Notes: a model not told the origin generated them from the sequence alone. Counted from the first letter of the stretch, positions 47,013-57,270 are shown. The stretch: 64,000 nt of DNA from Methylophilus methylotrophus DSM 46235 = ATCC 53528 (GCF_000378225.1 NZ_KB905141.1:233143-297142); one strand, 5' to 3'. Numbers and translations: made by a program.

Positions 47013-48533
47013 TTAGAAGAATCCCAATTTTTTCGGGCTGTAGCTGACCAGCAGGTTTTTGGTTTGCTGGTAGTGATCCAACATCATTTTGTGGGTTTCA
47101 CGGCCAATTCCTGACTCTTTGTAACCACCGAAAGCAGCATGAGCTGGATAAGCATGGTAGCAGTTGGTCCAAACACGGCCAGCCTTGATGCCACGGCCCA
47201 TACGGTAAGCGCGGCTACCATCACGAGTCCATACGCCTGAACCCAGGCCGAATATGGTATCGTTGGCGATGCTCAATGCTTCAGCCTCGTCTTTAAAGGT
47301 CGTCACTGCCAATACCGGTCCAAAAATCTCTTCCTGGAAGATACGCATTTTGTTATGGCCTTTGAACAAAGTCGGTTTGATGTAATACCCTTCAGCCAGA
47401 TCACCACCCAGGATATTACGCTCACCGCCACATAGCTGTTGCGCACCTTCCTGGCGGCCGATGTCCATGTAAGACAGGATCTTGTTGACCTGGTCTTGCG
47501 ATGCCTGGGCACCGATCATGGTGTTTGGATCCAGCGGGTTACCTTGCTTGATGGCAGCCACGCGTGGGAGGACACGTTCCATAAACTTGTCATAAATAGA
47601 CTCTTGAATCAACGCGCGGGAAGGGCAGGTACAAACTTCGCCCTGGTTAAATGCAAACAGCACCAAGCCTTCTACAGCCTTATCCAGGAAGTCATCATCA
47701 GCAGCCATGATATCTTCAAAGAAAATGTTGGGGGACTTGCCGCCCAGTTCCAAAGTAGCCGGGATCAAATTGCTCGCAGCTGCCTGTGCAATATAGCGAC
47801 CAGTGGCTGTAGAGCCGGTAAACGCAATCTTGGCAATGCGCTTGCTAGTAGACAGTGGTGCACCCACTTCTCGGCCAAAACCGTTTACGACGTTGATCAC
47901 ACCTGGAGGGATCAGATCAGCAATCACTTCCAGCAGGATTAAGAGGCTGATAGGTGTAAATTCAGCTGGTTTCATCACTACCACGTTACCTGCCGCAACG
48001 GCCGGTGCCAGTTTCCAGGCTGCCATCAGGATAGGGAAGTTCCAGGGAATGATTTGACCTACAACACCCAATGGCTCGTGGAAATGGTAAGCAACGGTAT
48101 TTTCATCCAGTTCGCTCAGGCTACCTTCCTGTGCGCGTAATGCGCCAGCAAAGTAACGGAAGTGATCAGCTGCCAATGGAATATCCGCATTCATGGTTTC
48201 ACGGATCGGTTTACCGTTATCGACTGTTTCTGCGGTAGCAATCAGTTCAAGGTTTTGCTCAATGCGGTCAGCGATCTTCAACAACAAGTTGGAGCGCTCA
48301 GCAGGAGGCGTTTTGCCCCACTTATCTGCTGCAGCATGCGCAGCATCCAATGCCAGCTCGATATCCTCAGCGCTGGAGCGGGCAGCCTGGGTATATGGTT
48401 TCCCTGTAATGGGTGATATCACATCAAAATACTCACCTTTGACCGGGGCTACCCATTTGCCACCGATAAAGTTGTCATACTTGGCTTTGTAGGGCACTTT
48501 TACGCCCATGGCCTTAAGAAGATCCAAACTCAT
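47013..48533 (-). CDS. NAD-dependent aldehyde dehydrogenase (ExaC/AldB type)
   Basis: 506 residues. The ALDH core is complete: [22 protein letters not shown], the NAD site [21 protein letters not shown] with the general-base Glu, and the active-site Cys in [16 protein letters not shown]. The C-terminal [30 protein letters not shown] is typical of the group II acetaldehyde dehydrogenases paired with DUF779. It oxidises short aldehydes to acids, a useful detoxifying step in a methylotroph. A strong AGGAG site precedes the start. Confidence 0.93.
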   Translation of the reverse strand: MSLDLLKAMGVKVPYKAKYDNFIGGKWVAPVKGEYFDVISPITGKPYTQAARSSAEDIELALDAAHAAADKWGKTPPAERSNLLLKIADRIEQNLELIATAETVDNGKPIRETMNADIPLAADHFRYFAGALRAQEGSLSELDENTVAYHFHEPLGVVGQIIPWNFPILMAAWKLAPAVAAGNVVVMKPAEFTPISLLILLEVIADLIPPGVINVVNGFGREVGAPLSTSKRIAKIAFTGSTATGRYIAQAAASNLIPATLELGGKSPNIFFEDIMAADDDFLDKAVEGLVLFAFNQGEVCTCPSRALIQESIYDKFMERVLPRVAAIKQGNPLDPNTMIGAQASQDQVNKILSYMDIGRQEGAQQLCGGERNILGGDLAEGYYIKPTLFKGHNKMRIFQEEIFGPVLAVTTFKDEAEALSIANDTIFGLGSGVWTRDGSRAYRMGRGIKAGRVWTNCYHAYPAHAAFGGYKESGIGRETHKMMLDHYQQTKNLLVSYSPKKLGFF

Positions 48534-48854
48534 AGTTACTCCTGTGCTTTTTCTATTAATATCGTAGCAGAACTGCTCTCCAAACCGCTGACATACAATC
48601 GCAATTGAATATCGCGATAAACATACACTAAATCCTTATTTTATAAGGCTCAGGCGTCTGTTCGTGTGCTAAACATTAAACCTTCATAGTCACAAAAGCA
48701 AGCTTTTTTAACTAAGTTCTTGATGATTTATAAGATATCAGAGTGGTATTTTAGAGTGGCTTTTGCTGTGAAATTCATGAATCCAATAACCAGAAAAATT
48801 CTGTCAAATGATTTGGCGGGATGACGTTTTATGGGTATAATCGCGCCTTCTTTC
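48534..48854. other. Intergenic region upstream of aldehyde dehydrogenase and tRNA-Ser
   Basis: About 320 AT-rich bases without a gene. It must hold the minus-strand promoter for the aldehyde dehydrogenase, which I could not resolve, and the plus-strand tRNA promoter at 48813-48841. Confidence 0.6.
48813..48841 (+). promoter_or_regulatory. Sigma-70 promoter for tRNA-Ser
   Basis: TTGGCG, 17-base spacer, TATAAT. The -10 element ends 13 bases before the mature tRNA start at 48855. Confidence 0.75.
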
Positions 48855-48944
48855 GGAGAGATGGATGAGCGGTTTAAGTCACCACCCTGGAAAGGTGGCA
48901 TAGGGGCAACTCTATCGAGGGTTCGAATCCCTCTCTCTCCGCCA
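48855..48944 (+). tRNA. tRNA-Ser (anticodon GGA), CCA encoded
   Basis: Ninety bases with the acceptor stem GGAGAGA/TCTCTCC, a class II long variable arm (ATAGGGGCAACTCTAT), the T loop GGTTCGAATCC and an encoded GCCA end. The anticodon stem CCACC/GGTGG encloses CTGGAAA, giving GGA at positions 34-36. It reads UCC and UCU codons. Confidence 0.95.
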
Positions 48945-48950
48945 AATACG

Positions 48951-48977
48951 AAAAGCATCTCTAAGGTGCTTTTTTTA
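48951..48977 (+). terminator. Terminator after tRNA-Ser
   Basis: AAAAGCATC and GGTGCTTTTTTT form a short stem with one G-T pair around a TCTAA-type loop, followed by seven T. It is weaker than the second hairpin at 49128. Confidence 0.7.
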
Positions 48978-48982
48978 TGCGT

Positions 48983-49113
48983 GAGAGGGATACGAACCCG
49001 AGTATAAATAAAGGGCAGCTTCGACCAGCCTGAACATCAGTGAAGCCTGGACGCCGACAGCGGAGGCGGTCTTGAGGCGAATGCCGAAAGATAGCATCGC
49101 CACAATCCCTCTC
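48983..49113 (+). ncRNA. Structured tRNA-flanking element, possible small RNA or MITE
   Basis: A 131-base stretch bounded by GAGAGGGAT and its inverted copy ATCCCTCTC. The right copy resembles the tRNA-Ser 3' end (AATCCCTCTCTCT). The left side (GGGATACGAACCCG) resembles its T arm in inverse orientation. Inside are further stems: GCTTC/GAAGC, GACGCC/GGCGGTC with a bulge, and GGCGAATGC/GCATCGCC with one bulged base (49076-49084 with 49094-49101). No coding sequence is visible. It lies between two terminators. It could be a tRNA-derived mobile repeat or a stable RNA. Confidence 0.4.
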
Positions 49114-49127
49114 TCTGCACAAAATAT

Positions 49128-49151
49128 AAAAGCACCCATTAGGGTGCTTTT
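49128..49151 (+). terminator. Second terminator downstream of tRNA-Ser
   Basis: AAAAGCACCC, loop ATTA, GGGTGCTTTT. A perfect ten-base stem that can also serve the convergent comEA-like gene on the minus strand. Confidence 0.85.
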
Positions 49152-49179
49152 ATATCTTGTTACCCTATAAATACTCTAT

Positions 49180-49494
49180 TTATCTCTTCTTCTCACCTAA
49201 TTTTTCTGTTTTAACGATAGCTTCAGCGGGTTGTGCTTTTTTGCCGCCAATGCTGACATCCTTTTTAAGATTTGCCAATGTAGCCTGGCCAATACCAGGG
49301 ACTTGGTCTAATTCTTCTACAGATTTGAAACCACCATTCTTTTTGCGGTAATCAATAATGGCCTGTGCTTTTGCTGGCCCAATGCCGTTTAGGCTTTCTA
49401 ATTCCGCTTGACTGGCAACATTGATATCCACAACTGCATATGCAGCAGGCAACAACATGAAATACATCAAATAACCCAGTATGACTTTTTTCAT
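49180..49494 (-). CDS. ComEA-like helix-hairpin-helix protein
   Basis: 104 residues from the ATG at 49494, preceded by GGAGG. It has a signal peptide ([17 protein letters not shown]) and tandem helix-hairpin-helix motifs in [27 protein letters not shown] and [23 protein letters not shown], as in ComEA, which binds incoming DNA in the periplasm during natural transformation. The lysine-rich tail (GEKKR) may add DNA affinity. No other competence genes are in the window. Confidence 0.85.
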   Translation of the reverse strand: MKKVILGYLMYFMLLPAAYAVVDINVASQAELESLNGIGPAKAQAIIDYRKKNGGFKSVEELDQVPGIGQATLANLKKDVSIGGKKAQPAEAIVKTEKLGEKKR

Positions 49495-49514
49495 AAATCC
49501 TCCGTTATAAAAAT

Positions 49515-49540
49515 AAAAACAGGCTCCTAAGCCTGTTTTT
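49515..49540. terminator. Terminator between pyrF and comEA-like gene
   Basis: AACAGGCT, loop CCTA, AGCCTGTT with A and T tracts on both sides. On the minus strand it lies downstream of pyrF and just upstream of the comEA-like gene, so that gene needs its own promoter or readthrough. Confidence 0.85.
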
Positions 49541-49598
49541 ATTCTACATAGAGGGGATCCTGATAAAGGATTCGCACCCACCATTTTATTAAAATATG

Positions 49599-50294
49599 TT
49601 AAATATTTTTAATTATTGTGTTTATTGCAACAACTGGGTCTGCGGCCTGTGTAATGGGGCGGCCTATAACAAGGTAATGGGCTCCCAGCGACAACGCCTG
49701 TTCAGGTGTAACTATTCTGGTTTGATCATCCTGACTGGCATCTTGGGGGCGGATGCCAGGCGTGACCAGGCAAAAGTCATCACCTAAAGATTGCTTGAGC
49801 ATGCTGGCCTCTTGTGCAGAGCAAACAACCCCGTTCAGGCCGGCTTGTTTAGTAAGGGTCGCTAGTGCCAAGACATGATCCTTTAACGAACGCTGAATAC
49901 CCAGACTATGTAATGTGGCTTCATCCATACTAGTCAACACTGTAACTGCGATCAAAAGGGGAGCACGGTCGCCAAACACTTTATCCAGGCCTTCACGGGC
50001 AGCCTGCATCATAGGTAAGCCGCCGCTGGCATGCACATTCAGCATCCATACTCCCAAATTGGCAGCCGCCTGACAGGCTTTTGCGACAGTGTTAGGGATA
50101 TCGTGGAACTTGAGATCCAGAAACACATCGTAGTCGCGCTTGACCAAAGATTCGACAAAAGCAGGGCCTGCTGCAGTGAAGAGTTCCTTGCCAACCTTGA
50201 GTTTGCAGAGTGAGGGCTCGAGGCGATCTACAAGCGCCATGGCAACGCTTGCATCGGCATAATCGAGGGCGACAATTATTTTGCTATCAGTCAT
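49599..50294 (-). CDS. pyrF: Orotidine-5'-phosphate decarboxylase PyrF
   Basis: 231 residues from the ATG at 50294 ([12 protein letters not shown]); a longer frame to 50486 overlaps lapB and is unlikely to be used. The catalytic D-x-K-x-x-D motif is in [17 protein letters not shown]. Phosphate-binding segments LVTPGIRP and [12 protein letters not shown] complete the barrel. It catalyses the last step of UMP synthesis. lapB lies 34 bases upstream in the same direction. Confidence 0.96.
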   Translation of the reverse strand: MTDSKIIVALDYADASVAMALVDRLEPSLCKLKVGKELFTAAGPAFVESLVKRDYDVFLDLKFHDIPNTVAKACQAAANLGVWMLNVHASGGLPMMQAAREGLDKVFGDRAPLLIAVTVLTSMDEATLHSLGIQRSLKDHVLALATLTKQAGLNGVVCSAQEASMLKQSLGDDFCLVTPGIRPQDASQDDQTRIVTPEQALSLGAHYLVIGRPITQAADPVVAINTIIKNI

Positions 50295-50328
50295 ATGAAG
50301 ATTTAAAAGATGGATTGAATAGGGCGCA

Positions 50329-51561
50329 TCACTTGCGTTTGAGTAATTTGATATCGCGAATGGTGGCCTCTGTAGGCTCTGGCGGCAGGGACTCCCAAGC
50401 ATTACAGGCAGGGCATTGCCAGTGATATTGCTTGGCGCGGAAACCACACTGATCGCAATAATAAGCTGCACGGTCGCCAATCGCATTGCGAACAGTTTGC
50501 TGCATCAACTGAAGATCATGTTGAGCATCATCTTGCATGGCTCGCGCCTGTAATAACTGATCCAGTGATTTCAGGCTGGGTTTGCGGATGAGTTCGTTAC
50601 GTGCAAGCTTTGCGGCCTTTTCAGCACCTTCTGTTTGCAGTGTGGCTTCATATAGTACCGACATGATGCTGCTGATCTGGTAGGTTTCCAGATATTCATG
50701 CAGCTGGTTTAAACCCTCGCTCAGTCCCTTGCCAATCTGATGACTGGTTTCAGCGTCACTTTCACCATACAGCAGTGAATAGCTTTTGAGCATTTTCTGT
50801 GCAACCAGACCTAAATGTTCTGGAGATTGCATTTCAATACGCTTCCAGAAAGCAATCGCGTCACTATGATGGCCTTGTTGCGCCGCAATATCACCAAGCA
50901 ATACATTGGCACGCACACAATTTTTATTCGCATCTAGCGCTTGTTCCAGTTGGGCTTTAGCGTGTTTCCAATCCTGACTGATCATGGCATTGACCGCTAA
51001 CTCGCAATAATACTGTGCAACCTCTTTACGGAAAGAAATGCCGGATGAGCGCTCTAACTCGATGGCAATCGCAATGGCTTGCGACCACTCCCGTTCCTTC
51101 ACGTAGATTTCAAGCAGGTGGCGCAGGGCGGCCTGCTCATAACGCGTATGGCGCAAGGTTAGGAACAACTCTTCAGCTCTATCATATAGCCCGGCCTTGA
51201 AGTAATCTTGGGCCAGCTCTACCTTGATAGACGTTGATTGCTGTTCAGTCAGCTCATAGTTTTCCAAAAGATTCATGTGCAGGTGAATTGCACGGTCAGT
51301 TTCACCTGTGCGGCGGAAGAGGCTACCAAGCACAAAATGCAGCTCCAGGGAATCTTTATTCAGGTAAAGTGCTTCACTAAACGCATCCACCGCTTTGTGA
51401 TATTGATCTGCAATCAATAGATTCAGCCCTTTGAAATAAGTGGCTGGCAGGGAGGTTGACTCGGCAATCAGTTGCTTGATATCCACGCGGGCTGCAATCC
51501 AGCCCAAAGTAAAAAAGAGTGGCAAAATCAATAGCCACCAGTATTCAAATTCAACCAGCAT
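50329..51561 (-). CDS. lapB: Lipopolysaccharide assembly protein LapB (YciM)
   Basis: 410 residues. One N-terminal membrane helix ([20 protein letters not shown]) anchors a cytosolic TPR array (for example [20 protein letters not shown] and [20 protein letters not shown]). The C-terminal rubredoxin-like metal domain has two Cys pairs, YYCDQCGF and WQCPACNAW. LapB regulates LpxC turnover by FtsH and so LPS synthesis. The usual upstream partner lapA is absent: ihfB and a terminator come directly before it. Confidence 0.94.
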   Translation of the reverse strand: MLVEFEYWWLLILPLFFTLGWIAARVDIKQLIAESTSLPATYFKGLNLLIADQYHKAVDAFSEALYLNKDSLELHFVLGSLFRRTGETDRAIHLHMNLLENYELTEQQSTSIKVELAQDYFKAGLYDRAEELFLTLRHTRYEQAALRHLLEIYVKEREWSQAIAIAIELERSSGISFRKEVAQYYCELAVNAMISQDWKHAKAQLEQALDANKNCVRANVLLGDIAAQQGHHSDAIAFWKRIEMQSPEHLGLVAQKMLKSYSLLYGESDAETSHQIGKGLSEGLNQLHEYLETYQISSIMSVLYEATLQTEGAEKAAKLARNELIRKPSLKSLDQLLQARAMQDDAQHDLQLMQQTVRNAIGDRAAYYCDQCGFRAKQYHWQCPACNAWESLPPEPTEATIRDIKLLKRK

Positions 51562-51636
51562 AGGAGGTCTCTTTTCAGAACAGGCCTTATTTTACCCAAG
51601 CCGCTAAGGATGCGCCATGTATATACAAATGACAGG

Positions 51637-51670
51637 TAAAAAAAACGGTATCCGAAGATACCGTTTTTTT
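51637..51670. terminator. Bidirectional terminator after ihfB
   Basis: AAAAACGGTATC, loop CGAA, GATACCGTTTTT with longer A and T tracts. On the minus strand it follows ihfB, so lapB-pyrF are probably transcribed from a promoter at about 51562-51636. Confidence 0.92.
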
Positions 51671-51689
51671 GACTGTTAATCACAGAAAA

Positions 51690-51977
51690 TTAAGATTCGA
51701 TAGCATCTACGCGGTCACGCAGCTCTTTACCAGCCTTAAAGTGAGGGACATATTTAGCCGGAACTTGCACCTTAGTGCCTGTTTTCGGGTTACGTCCCAA
51801 ACGGGGCGGGCGGTAATTGAGGCTGAAGCTGCCAAAACCGCGTATTTCGATACGCTCGCCTGTGGCCAGGTTTTCCGTCATTGCATCCAGGATGGTTTTG
51901 ACGGATAACTCGGCATCTTTCAGCACTAATTGCGGAAAGCGCTGGGCAAGCAGGTCTATCAGTTCAGATCGTGTCAT
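51690..51977 (-). CDS. ihfB: Integration host factor beta subunit
   Basis: 95 residues. The typical IHF/HU fold begins [17 protein letters not shown]. The DNA-contact arm is in [21 protein letters not shown] with the conserved RNPKTG segment. With IhfA it bends DNA and contributes to site-specific recombination, including integrases of the type encoded at 60323. It lies 14 bases after rpsA in the usual gene order. Confidence 0.97.
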   Translation of the reverse strand: MTRSELIDLLAQRFPQLVLKDAELSVKTILDAMTENLATGERIEIRGFGSFSLNYRPPRLGRNPKTGTKVQVPAKYVPHFKAGKELRDRVDAIES

Positions 51978-51991
51978 GATCTAAAGCCTTC

Positions 51992-53488
51992 TTATTTTTT
52001 GCTGTCCAGTTTGGCTTTCAACAAAGCACCCAGGTTAGTTGTCCCTGCAGAAGCTTCGTCAATCATCACATCATCAGCTTTGGCTTTCTTGGCTTTTGGT
52101 TTGCCACCTTTGTCTTCGCCGATTGGTGCGCTGTTGCCACTTGGGTCTTCAGTCAACTGTTTAACGCCCAGGGAGATGCGCTCTTTTTCCACGTCAATGC
52201 CCAGGATAACGGCTTGCAGTTCGTCACCTTTTTTGAAGTTACGGATCGCTTCTTCGCCAGACTGTGTCCATGACAGGTCGGACAAGTGGACCAGGCCATC
52301 AATGCCACCTGGCAAGCCAATGAACACGCCAAAGTCAGTGATAGACTTGATCTGGCCGGACACTTTGTCGCCTTTAGCGTGAGTCGCAGCGAAATCATCC
52401 CATGGATTTGGTTTGCACTGTTTCATGCCAAGTGACAGACGACGACGGTCTTCGTCGATTTCCAGAATCATCACTTCAACTTCGTCGCCCAGCTGAGCGA
52501 TTTTGCCTGGGTGGATGTTCTTGTTGGTCCAGTCCATTTCAGACACGTGTACCAAACCTTCGATACCTGGTTCTACTTCAACAAACGCGCCGTAGTCAGT
52601 CAGGTTAGACACTTTACCGAACAGGCGTGTGCCTACTGGGTAACGGCGGCTCAATGCCACCCATGGGTCGTCGCCCAATTGTTTGATGCCCAGGGAAACA
52701 CGGTTTTTCTCTTGATCGAATTTCAGGATTTTGGCTTCAACTTCTTCACCAACGGTCAGAACTTCAGATGGGTGCTTCACACGGCGCCATGCCAGGTCAG
52801 TGATGTGCAGCAGGCCATCGATACCACCCAGATCAACGAACGCGCCGTAGTCAGTGATGTTTTTAACGATACCTTTGATCACTGCGCCTTCTGTCAGGCT
52901 GCCCAGCAATGCTTCACGGTCGGCACCCAGAGTGTCTTCCATAACGGCACGGCGAGAAACAACGATGTTGTTACGCTTACGATCCAGTTTGATGACTTTG
53001 AAGTCCCATTCTTTGTTTTCGTAAGGTGTCGTATCTTTTACGGGGCGAATATCAACCAGTGAGCCTGGTAAGAATGCCATGATGCCGCTCACGGATACGC
53101 GCAAACCACCTTTAACGCGGCTGCTTACAAAGCCTTTAACTACGCGGCCTTCGTTCATGGCTTCTTCCAGATCCAGCCATGCTTGCATTTTCTTCGCTTT
53201 TTCGCGAGACAGTTGTGTAGAACCAAAACCATCTTCCAGTTTTTCAATCGCTACTTTAACGAAGTCGCCAACAGCAACTTCCAGCTCGCCTTGAGCATTT
53301 TTAAATTCGCTAGCGTTGATCACGCTCTCGGATTTCAGGCCAGCGTTCACGATAACGAAATCATTGTCTACAGATACTACTTCGGCGGTGATTACTTCAC
53401 CTGCGCGCATTTCCTGGCGGGCCAGGCTTTCTTCGAAGAGGGCTGCAAAAGATTCCATGGAGGAGGATGAATTAGAAATAGAAGCCAT
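51992..53488 (-). CDS. rpsA: 30S ribosomal protein S1, five S1 domains
   Basis: 498 residues from the ATG at 53488; an internal ATG at 53458 ([12 protein letters not shown]) is the alternative. Five S1 RNA-binding repeats can be counted, among them [40 protein letters not shown] and [20 protein letters not shown]. Enterobacterial S1 has six repeats and about 557 residues. Here the last repeat is replaced by a lysine-rich tail ([10 protein letters not shown]). S1 recruits mRNA to the 30S subunit. It is followed by ihfB. Confidence 0.95.
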   Translation of the reverse strand: MASISNSSSSMESFAALFEESLARQEMRAGEVITAEVVSVDNDFVIVNAGLKSESVINASEFKNAQGELEVAVGDFVKVAIEKLEDGFGSTQLSREKAKKMQAWLDLEEAMNEGRVVKGFVSSRVKGGLRVSVSGIMAFLPGSLVDIRPVKDTTPYENKEWDFKVIKLDRKRNNIVVSRRAVMEDTLGADREALLGSLTEGAVIKGIVKNITDYGAFVDLGGIDGLLHITDLAWRRVKHPSEVLTVGEEVEAKILKFDQEKNRVSLGIKQLGDDPWVALSRRYPVGTRLFGKVSNLTDYGAFVEVEPGIEGLVHVSEMDWTNKNIHPGKIAQLGDEVEVMILEIDEDRRRLSLGMKQCKPNPWDDFAATHAKGDKVSGQIKSITDFGVFIGLPGGIDGLVHLSDLSWTQSGEEAIRNFKKGDELQAVILGIDVEKERISLGVKQLTEDPSGNSAPIGEDKGGKPKAKKAKADDVMIDEASAGTTNLGALLKAKLDSKK

Positions 53489-53665
53489 TAAAAAATTGTC
53501 CAATTTTACTCGCATGAATGACAGGCATCTTTCAGCGAGCCATTGCCACGCAAACGCGCAAACAATGGAAAAGGTTTAAAAAATATTGCCCAAGCGTGAC
53601 TTGAGCAATCCGAATCCAAAACTATACACAAAAAAATTATTGAGTTCAATGACTTATGCAAATTT

Positions 53666-54343
53666 TTATGCGTTTTGTCCGGCTTTTTTAAAGGCCTCGA
53701 TAATGATGTTGACGGCTTGCTCGATATTCTTGTCCGTCGTATCCAGCAAAATAGCATCAGGTAATTGCTTTAGCGGTGCGACTGCACGCTGACTGTCCCT
53801 GAGGTCGCGCTGTTGCAAATCTTGCAAAATGTGCTCATAGCTGGCTGCTTCACCACGTTGCAAAAGCTGGTCGTAGCGACGTTTGGCACGCGTTTCTACC
53901 GCAGCCGTCAGAAATACTTTCAAACCGGCATCCGGGAAAATCACCGAGCCAATATCACGGCCGTCACCGACCACTCCCGGTGCTTTTCTAAAGTTGCGCT
54001 GCGTCTGCAGCAGAGCTGTACGCACTTCGGGATGCACGGCAACTTCTGAGGCACCTTTACCCATTTGTTCAGTCCGTATCTCAGCACTGACTAGCTGGTT
54101 ATCAAGATAAGTCTCGCCACTTTCAAACCTGATATTGAGCCTGGCTGCTATTTCAGCCAAGGCTTTAGCGTCAGACCAGGGCACCTGCTGTTTGTAAGCG
54201 GCAAATGCCAGTAACCGGTAGATAGCACCCGAGTCAAGGTAATGAAAGCCAAAGTGTTTAGCCACACGTTCTGCCACGCTGCCTTTACCGGAGGCAGATG
54301 GTCCATCAATGGCAATCACAGGAGGAAGTAAGGATTCTGTCAT
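53666..54343 (-). CDS. cmk: Cytidylate kinase
   Basis: 225 residues. The P-loop is IDGPSASGKGSVAERVAKHFGF. CMP-binding and lid segments include YLDSGAIYRL and VVGDGRDIGSVIFPDAGLKVFL. It phosphorylates CMP and dCMP. Upstream of rpsA as in most proteobacteria; a 177-base spacer before rpsA may carry the rpsA promoter. Confidence 0.96.
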   Translation of the reverse strand: MTESLLPPVIAIDGPSASGKGSVAERVAKHFGFHYLDSGAIYRLLAFAAYKQQVPWSDAKALAEIAARLNIRFESGETYLDNQLVSAEIRTEQMGKGASEVAVHPEVRTALLQTQRNFRKAPGVVGDGRDIGSVIFPDAGLKVFLTAAVETRAKRRYDQLLQRGEAASYEHILQDLQQRDLRDSQRAVAPLKQLPDAILLDTTDKNIEQAVNIIIEAFKKAGQNA

Positions 54344-54377
54344 AAATTTTATTTATCAATCACTTAAAAACAATGAA

Positions 54378-54407
54378 TTGGATTTTGATTTTTGGGTTTT
54401 ATATGAT
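54378..54407 (+). promoter_or_regulatory. Possible promoter for the DUF2061 gene
   Basis: TTGGAT, 18-base spacer, TATGAT. The start codon of the small membrane protein gene is at 54436 with GGAG before it. Confidence 0.45.
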
Positions 54408-54435
54408 TATGGCATCGTTAGTCAAGGAGCAAATT

Positions 54436-54654
54436 ATGATTAAAACCATCTCATTTGCCATGCTGCATTTCAGCGTTGCTTTTAGTATTGCCTACCTGTT
54501 TACCGGCAGCATTCTTGTCGGTGGCCTGATGGCACTGGTAGAGCCGGCTTGTAACACTGTGGTATTTTACTTTCATGAACGTGCCTGGCAACGCCACCAA
54601 CACGGCGCAGCGTCAACAGAGCCAGATGAACATGAATGGGCCTATGCAGCCTGA
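54436..54654 (+). CDS. Small DUF2061 membrane protein
   Basis: 72 residues from the ATG at 54436, chosen over an upstream frame because AAGGAGC lies seven bases before it. Two hydrophobic segments (FAMLHFSVAFSIAYLFTGSILVGG and LMALVEPACNTVVFYFHE) match DUF2061. The C-terminal tail is hydrophilic and His-rich. Function unknown. It is the only plus-strand gene inside the minus-strand core block, lodged between cmk and aroA. Confidence 0.8.
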   Translation: MIKTISFAMLHFSVAFSIAYLFTGSILVGGLMALVEPACNTVVFYFHERAWQRHQHGAASTEPDEHEWAYAA

Positions 54655-54659
54655 TGAGG

Positions 54660-55940
54660 CTAGCGGGCAATACTGGCGAATACATTAAAGTAATCTGGAA
54701 ACGTTTTGCCTACGCACTTTGGATCGTTAATCGTAATCGGCACACCTGCCAGGCTAATCAGCGAAAAGCACATGGCCATGCGGTGATCATCATAGGTGTC
54801 GATCACTGCATTAGGCGTGAGCTGCGCTGGCGGAGTCACCTGAATAAAATCTGCGCCTTCAACCACGGTTGCCCCCACTTTGCGTAACTCTGTGGCCATG
54901 GCGGCAATGCGGTCGGTTTCTTTGACACGCCAACTGGCAATATTGCGCAAGGTGGTTGTGCCTTCAGCAAACATCGCCATGACGCCCAATGTCATCGCCG
55001 CATCCGGAATATGGTTACAGTCTAGGTCAATTGCTTTTAAAGCAGCAGTTTTCTCTGCACGTACATGGTTCTCACCATAGCTGATACGACCACCCATCAA
55101 ATTGGCCGCTTCCGCAAAACGGATATCGCCCTGGATACTTCTTTCACCAACGCCCTTAACAGTGACATCCCCAGCCAGGATACCGGCGGCAATAAAGTAA
55201 GAAGCGCTTGAAGCATCACCCTCTACATAGATTTCGCCTGGTGATTGGTAGCGGACTGCGGCGGGGATATAAAAGCGCTGCCAGCCCTCTCGTTTAACGC
55301 TGACACCAAAGCGTTGCATTAGGTTAAGTGTGATTTCGATATAAGGCTTGGAGATTAATTCGCCCACCACCTCTATGGTAGCGGCTTGCCCAGTGAGCGG
55401 TAACGCCATTAATAATGCAGTCAGGAACTGGCTGGAAACATCTCCCCGGATTTGAATGGGCTGACTGACATTCAGTTTGGCCGGGGAAATTTGCAGGGGA
55501 GGGTAGCCAGGATTACCCAGATAATCAATCTGTGCACCCACTTGTTTTAAAGCATCTACCAGATCGCCAATCGGGCGCTCGTGCATACGGGGGACCCCAT
55601 GCAAATGGTATTCGCCTTCAGAAAACGCAAGGGCCGCAGTCAATGGCCTGAATGCTGTCCCAGCATTGCCCAAAAAAAGATCCGCCTGCTTATTGGGGAA
55701 ATTGCCGCCACAACCTGTCACCCGCCAGGCATTTTCGCCAATATTCTCAAGTTGCAAACCTAATGAAGTCAGAGCCTCCAACATCCTTGCCGTGTCATCA
55801 GAAGCAAGCAAGTCGCGAATAATTGTGACGCCGTCGGCCAACGCTGCAAGTAATAAAGTGCGGTTTGAGATACTTTTAGACCCAGGCAGGGTGATGGTGC
55901 CTTGAGCTTGATGTGCAGCTGGTAAATGCAGTTGTTCCAT
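54660..55940 (-). CDS. aroA: 3-phosphoshikimate 1-carboxyvinyltransferase (EPSP synthase)
   Basis: 426 residues. Substrate-binding motifs are [20 protein letters not shown] near residue 20, [19 protein letters not shown] near 95 and [20 protein letters not shown] near 345. It makes EPSP from shikimate-3-phosphate and PEP in aromatic amino-acid synthesis. The N-terminal LGNAGTA with A at the position before the conserved GTA is of class I type. It lies 13 bases after tyrA, so the two are probably one operon. Confidence 0.96.
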   Translation of the reverse strand: MEQLHLPAAHQAQGTITLPGSKSISNRTLLLAALADGVTIIRDLLASDDTARMLEALTSLGLQLENIGENAWRVTGCGGNFPNKQADLFLGNAGTAFRPLTAALAFSEGEYHLHGVPRMHERPIGDLVDALKQVGAQIDYLGNPGYPPLQISPAKLNVSQPIQIRGDVSSQFLTALLMALPLTGQAATIEVVGELISKPYIEITLNLMQRFGVSVKREGWQRFYIPAAVRYQSPGEIYVEGDASSASYFIAAGILAGDVTVKGVGERSIQGDIRFAEAANLMGGRISYGENHVRAEKTAALKAIDLDCNHIPDAAMTLGVMAMFAEGTTTLRNIASWRVKETDRIAAMATELRKVGATVVEGADFIQVTPPAQLTPNAVIDTYDDHRMAMCFSLISLAGVPITINDPKCVGKTFPDYFNVFASIAR

Positions 55941-55953
55941 AACGGTGTGCTAA

Positions 55954-56823
55954 TTATTGAATTTTAGTTTTTGCCCAATCGTTGCGGGCACGGCTGGCAT
56001 GTTCAAATAGGGCTTGCAACCCATCGGCATCTGCCTTTTCAAGCAGGGCTGTCATTTCACTCAAGGCCTGCTGGTAAAGTTTGAGTTCGCCTAGCAGAGC
56101 CGTTTTGTTAGCGAGAGCAATGTCTCGCCACATTTCAGGATGACTGCCAGCAATGCGCGTAAAATCTCTGAAACCACTGGCGGCAAACTTAAACAGCAAT
56201 TCGGCATTGTCTCGTTTAGCCAGGTCCTCTACCAAGGCAAATGCCAGTAAATGGGGCAAATGGCTAACCGCAGCAAACACGTTATCATGCTCCTGAGGGC
56301 TCATCCTGGACACCACAGCACCACATTGTTGCCAAAGTGCGGTGACTTTGTCTATCGCTGTTGATTGTGTATCTGCGTCCGGCGTCAGGATTACATTTTT
56401 GCCGATATATAAATCAGCCATGGCCGCAGCAGGGCCGCTTTTTTCAGCACCGGCAATCGGGTGACCTCCGACGAACTGGTCAAACTTGTCACCTAACTCG
56501 GCTTTTGCATAAGCCATCACATCCGATTTTGTGCTGCCAGCATCAGTAATAATCGTCGCTGCATTTAAATGCGGGCGAATCGAACGTAAAATTGCAGGCG
56601 TTTGCGCTACGGGGGCGGCGATGAGTACCAGGTCGGCATCTTGCATTGCATGGGCAACGTCTGTTTCAGCGACATCAATCAAACCCAGTTTCAGCGCTTC
56701 TTGCAGGCTTTGACCAGATCGGCCAACACCTACCACTTGAGGGATATGTGCCTGTTTTTTCAGTGAGAGAGCAACTGATCCCCCGATTAAACCTACCCCA
56801 AAAATCACAATTTTTTTGAACAT
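55954..56823 (-). CDS. tyrA: Prephenate dehydrogenase
   Basis: 289 residues from the ATG at 56823. The NAD-binding motif is VIFGVGLIGGSVALSLKK. Further features are AGSTKSDVMAYAKAEL, the prephenate-site segment GGHPIAGAEKSGPAAAM and a C-terminal helical dimer domain. It oxidises prephenate (or arogenate) to the tyrosine precursor. There is no chorismate mutase fusion. Transcribed divergently from ssrA. Confidence 0.94.
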   Translation of the reverse strand: MFKKIVIFGVGLIGGSVALSLKKQAHIPQVVGVGRSGQSLQEALKLGLIDVAETDVAHAMQDADLVLIAAPVAQTPAILRSIRPHLNAATIITDAGSTKSDVMAYAKAELGDKFDQFVGGHPIAGAEKSGPAAAMADLYIGKNVILTPDADTQSTAIDKVTALWQQCGAVVSRMSPQEHDNVFAAVSHLPHLLAFALVEDLAKRDNAELLFKFAASGFRDFTRIAGSHPEMWRDIALANKTALLGELKLYQQALSEMTALLEKADADGLQALFEHASRARNDWAKTKIQ

Positions 56824-56862
56824 AGTCGAATTGTACCATGTCATAGAAATGCACTCTTAAGT

Positions 56863-56891
56863 TTGGCTCCCCAAGCTTTAAGGCGTATAAT
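56863..56891 (+). promoter_or_regulatory. Sigma-70 promoter for ssrA
   Basis: TTGGCT, 17-base spacer, TATAAT. The -10 element ends 14 bases before the mature tmRNA start. Confidence 0.85.
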
Positions 56892-56905
56892 CGCAAGATT
56901 GCATT

Positions 56906-57270
56906 GGGGCTGACCCGGTTTCGACGTGGGTTGCAAAGCAGTGCAGGGCATACCGAGGATTCAGGTTCCCTCGTAAATCCATCTGAACAAGTATAGTCGC
57001 AAACGACGAAACTTACGCTCTGGCTGCTTAATCCAGCCGGACGCTGCACCGAAGAGCCTCTCGGTCGGGCCGGGTAACCGGCAGCAGCGTCATTTAGAGA
57101 GGATCGTGTCTTACCGGGTTGCTTGGTAAGGCATTAAATCCAAGGCAACTCGCTAGTCATCTGCTTGCTCGTTGGTGGGTGCCTGGTTAAATATAAACAA
57201 CACAGCTAAGTATGTAGAACTGTCTGTGGAGGGCTTGCGGACGGGGGTTCAATTCCCCCCAGCTCCACCA
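56906..57270 (+). ncRNA. ssrA: Transfer-messenger RNA (tmRNA)
   Basis: 365 bases. The 5' end GGGGCTGACCCGGTTTCGAC and the 3' end GGTTCAATTCCCCCCAGCTC plus CACCA form the tRNA-Ala-like domain. The tag reading frame at 56999-57031 is GCA AAC GAC GAA ACT TAC GCT CTG GCT GCT TAA, giving ANDETYALAA. tmRNA rescues stalled ribosomes and tags the product for proteolysis. The 3' end also serves as the left attachment site of the downstream element. Confidence 0.97.

Noticed and set aside
48728..48958. 76-codon minus-strand reading frame (MLFVFGGERGIRTLDRV and onward)
   Set aside because: It is the antisense of tRNA-Ser; such frames are a common annotation artefact.
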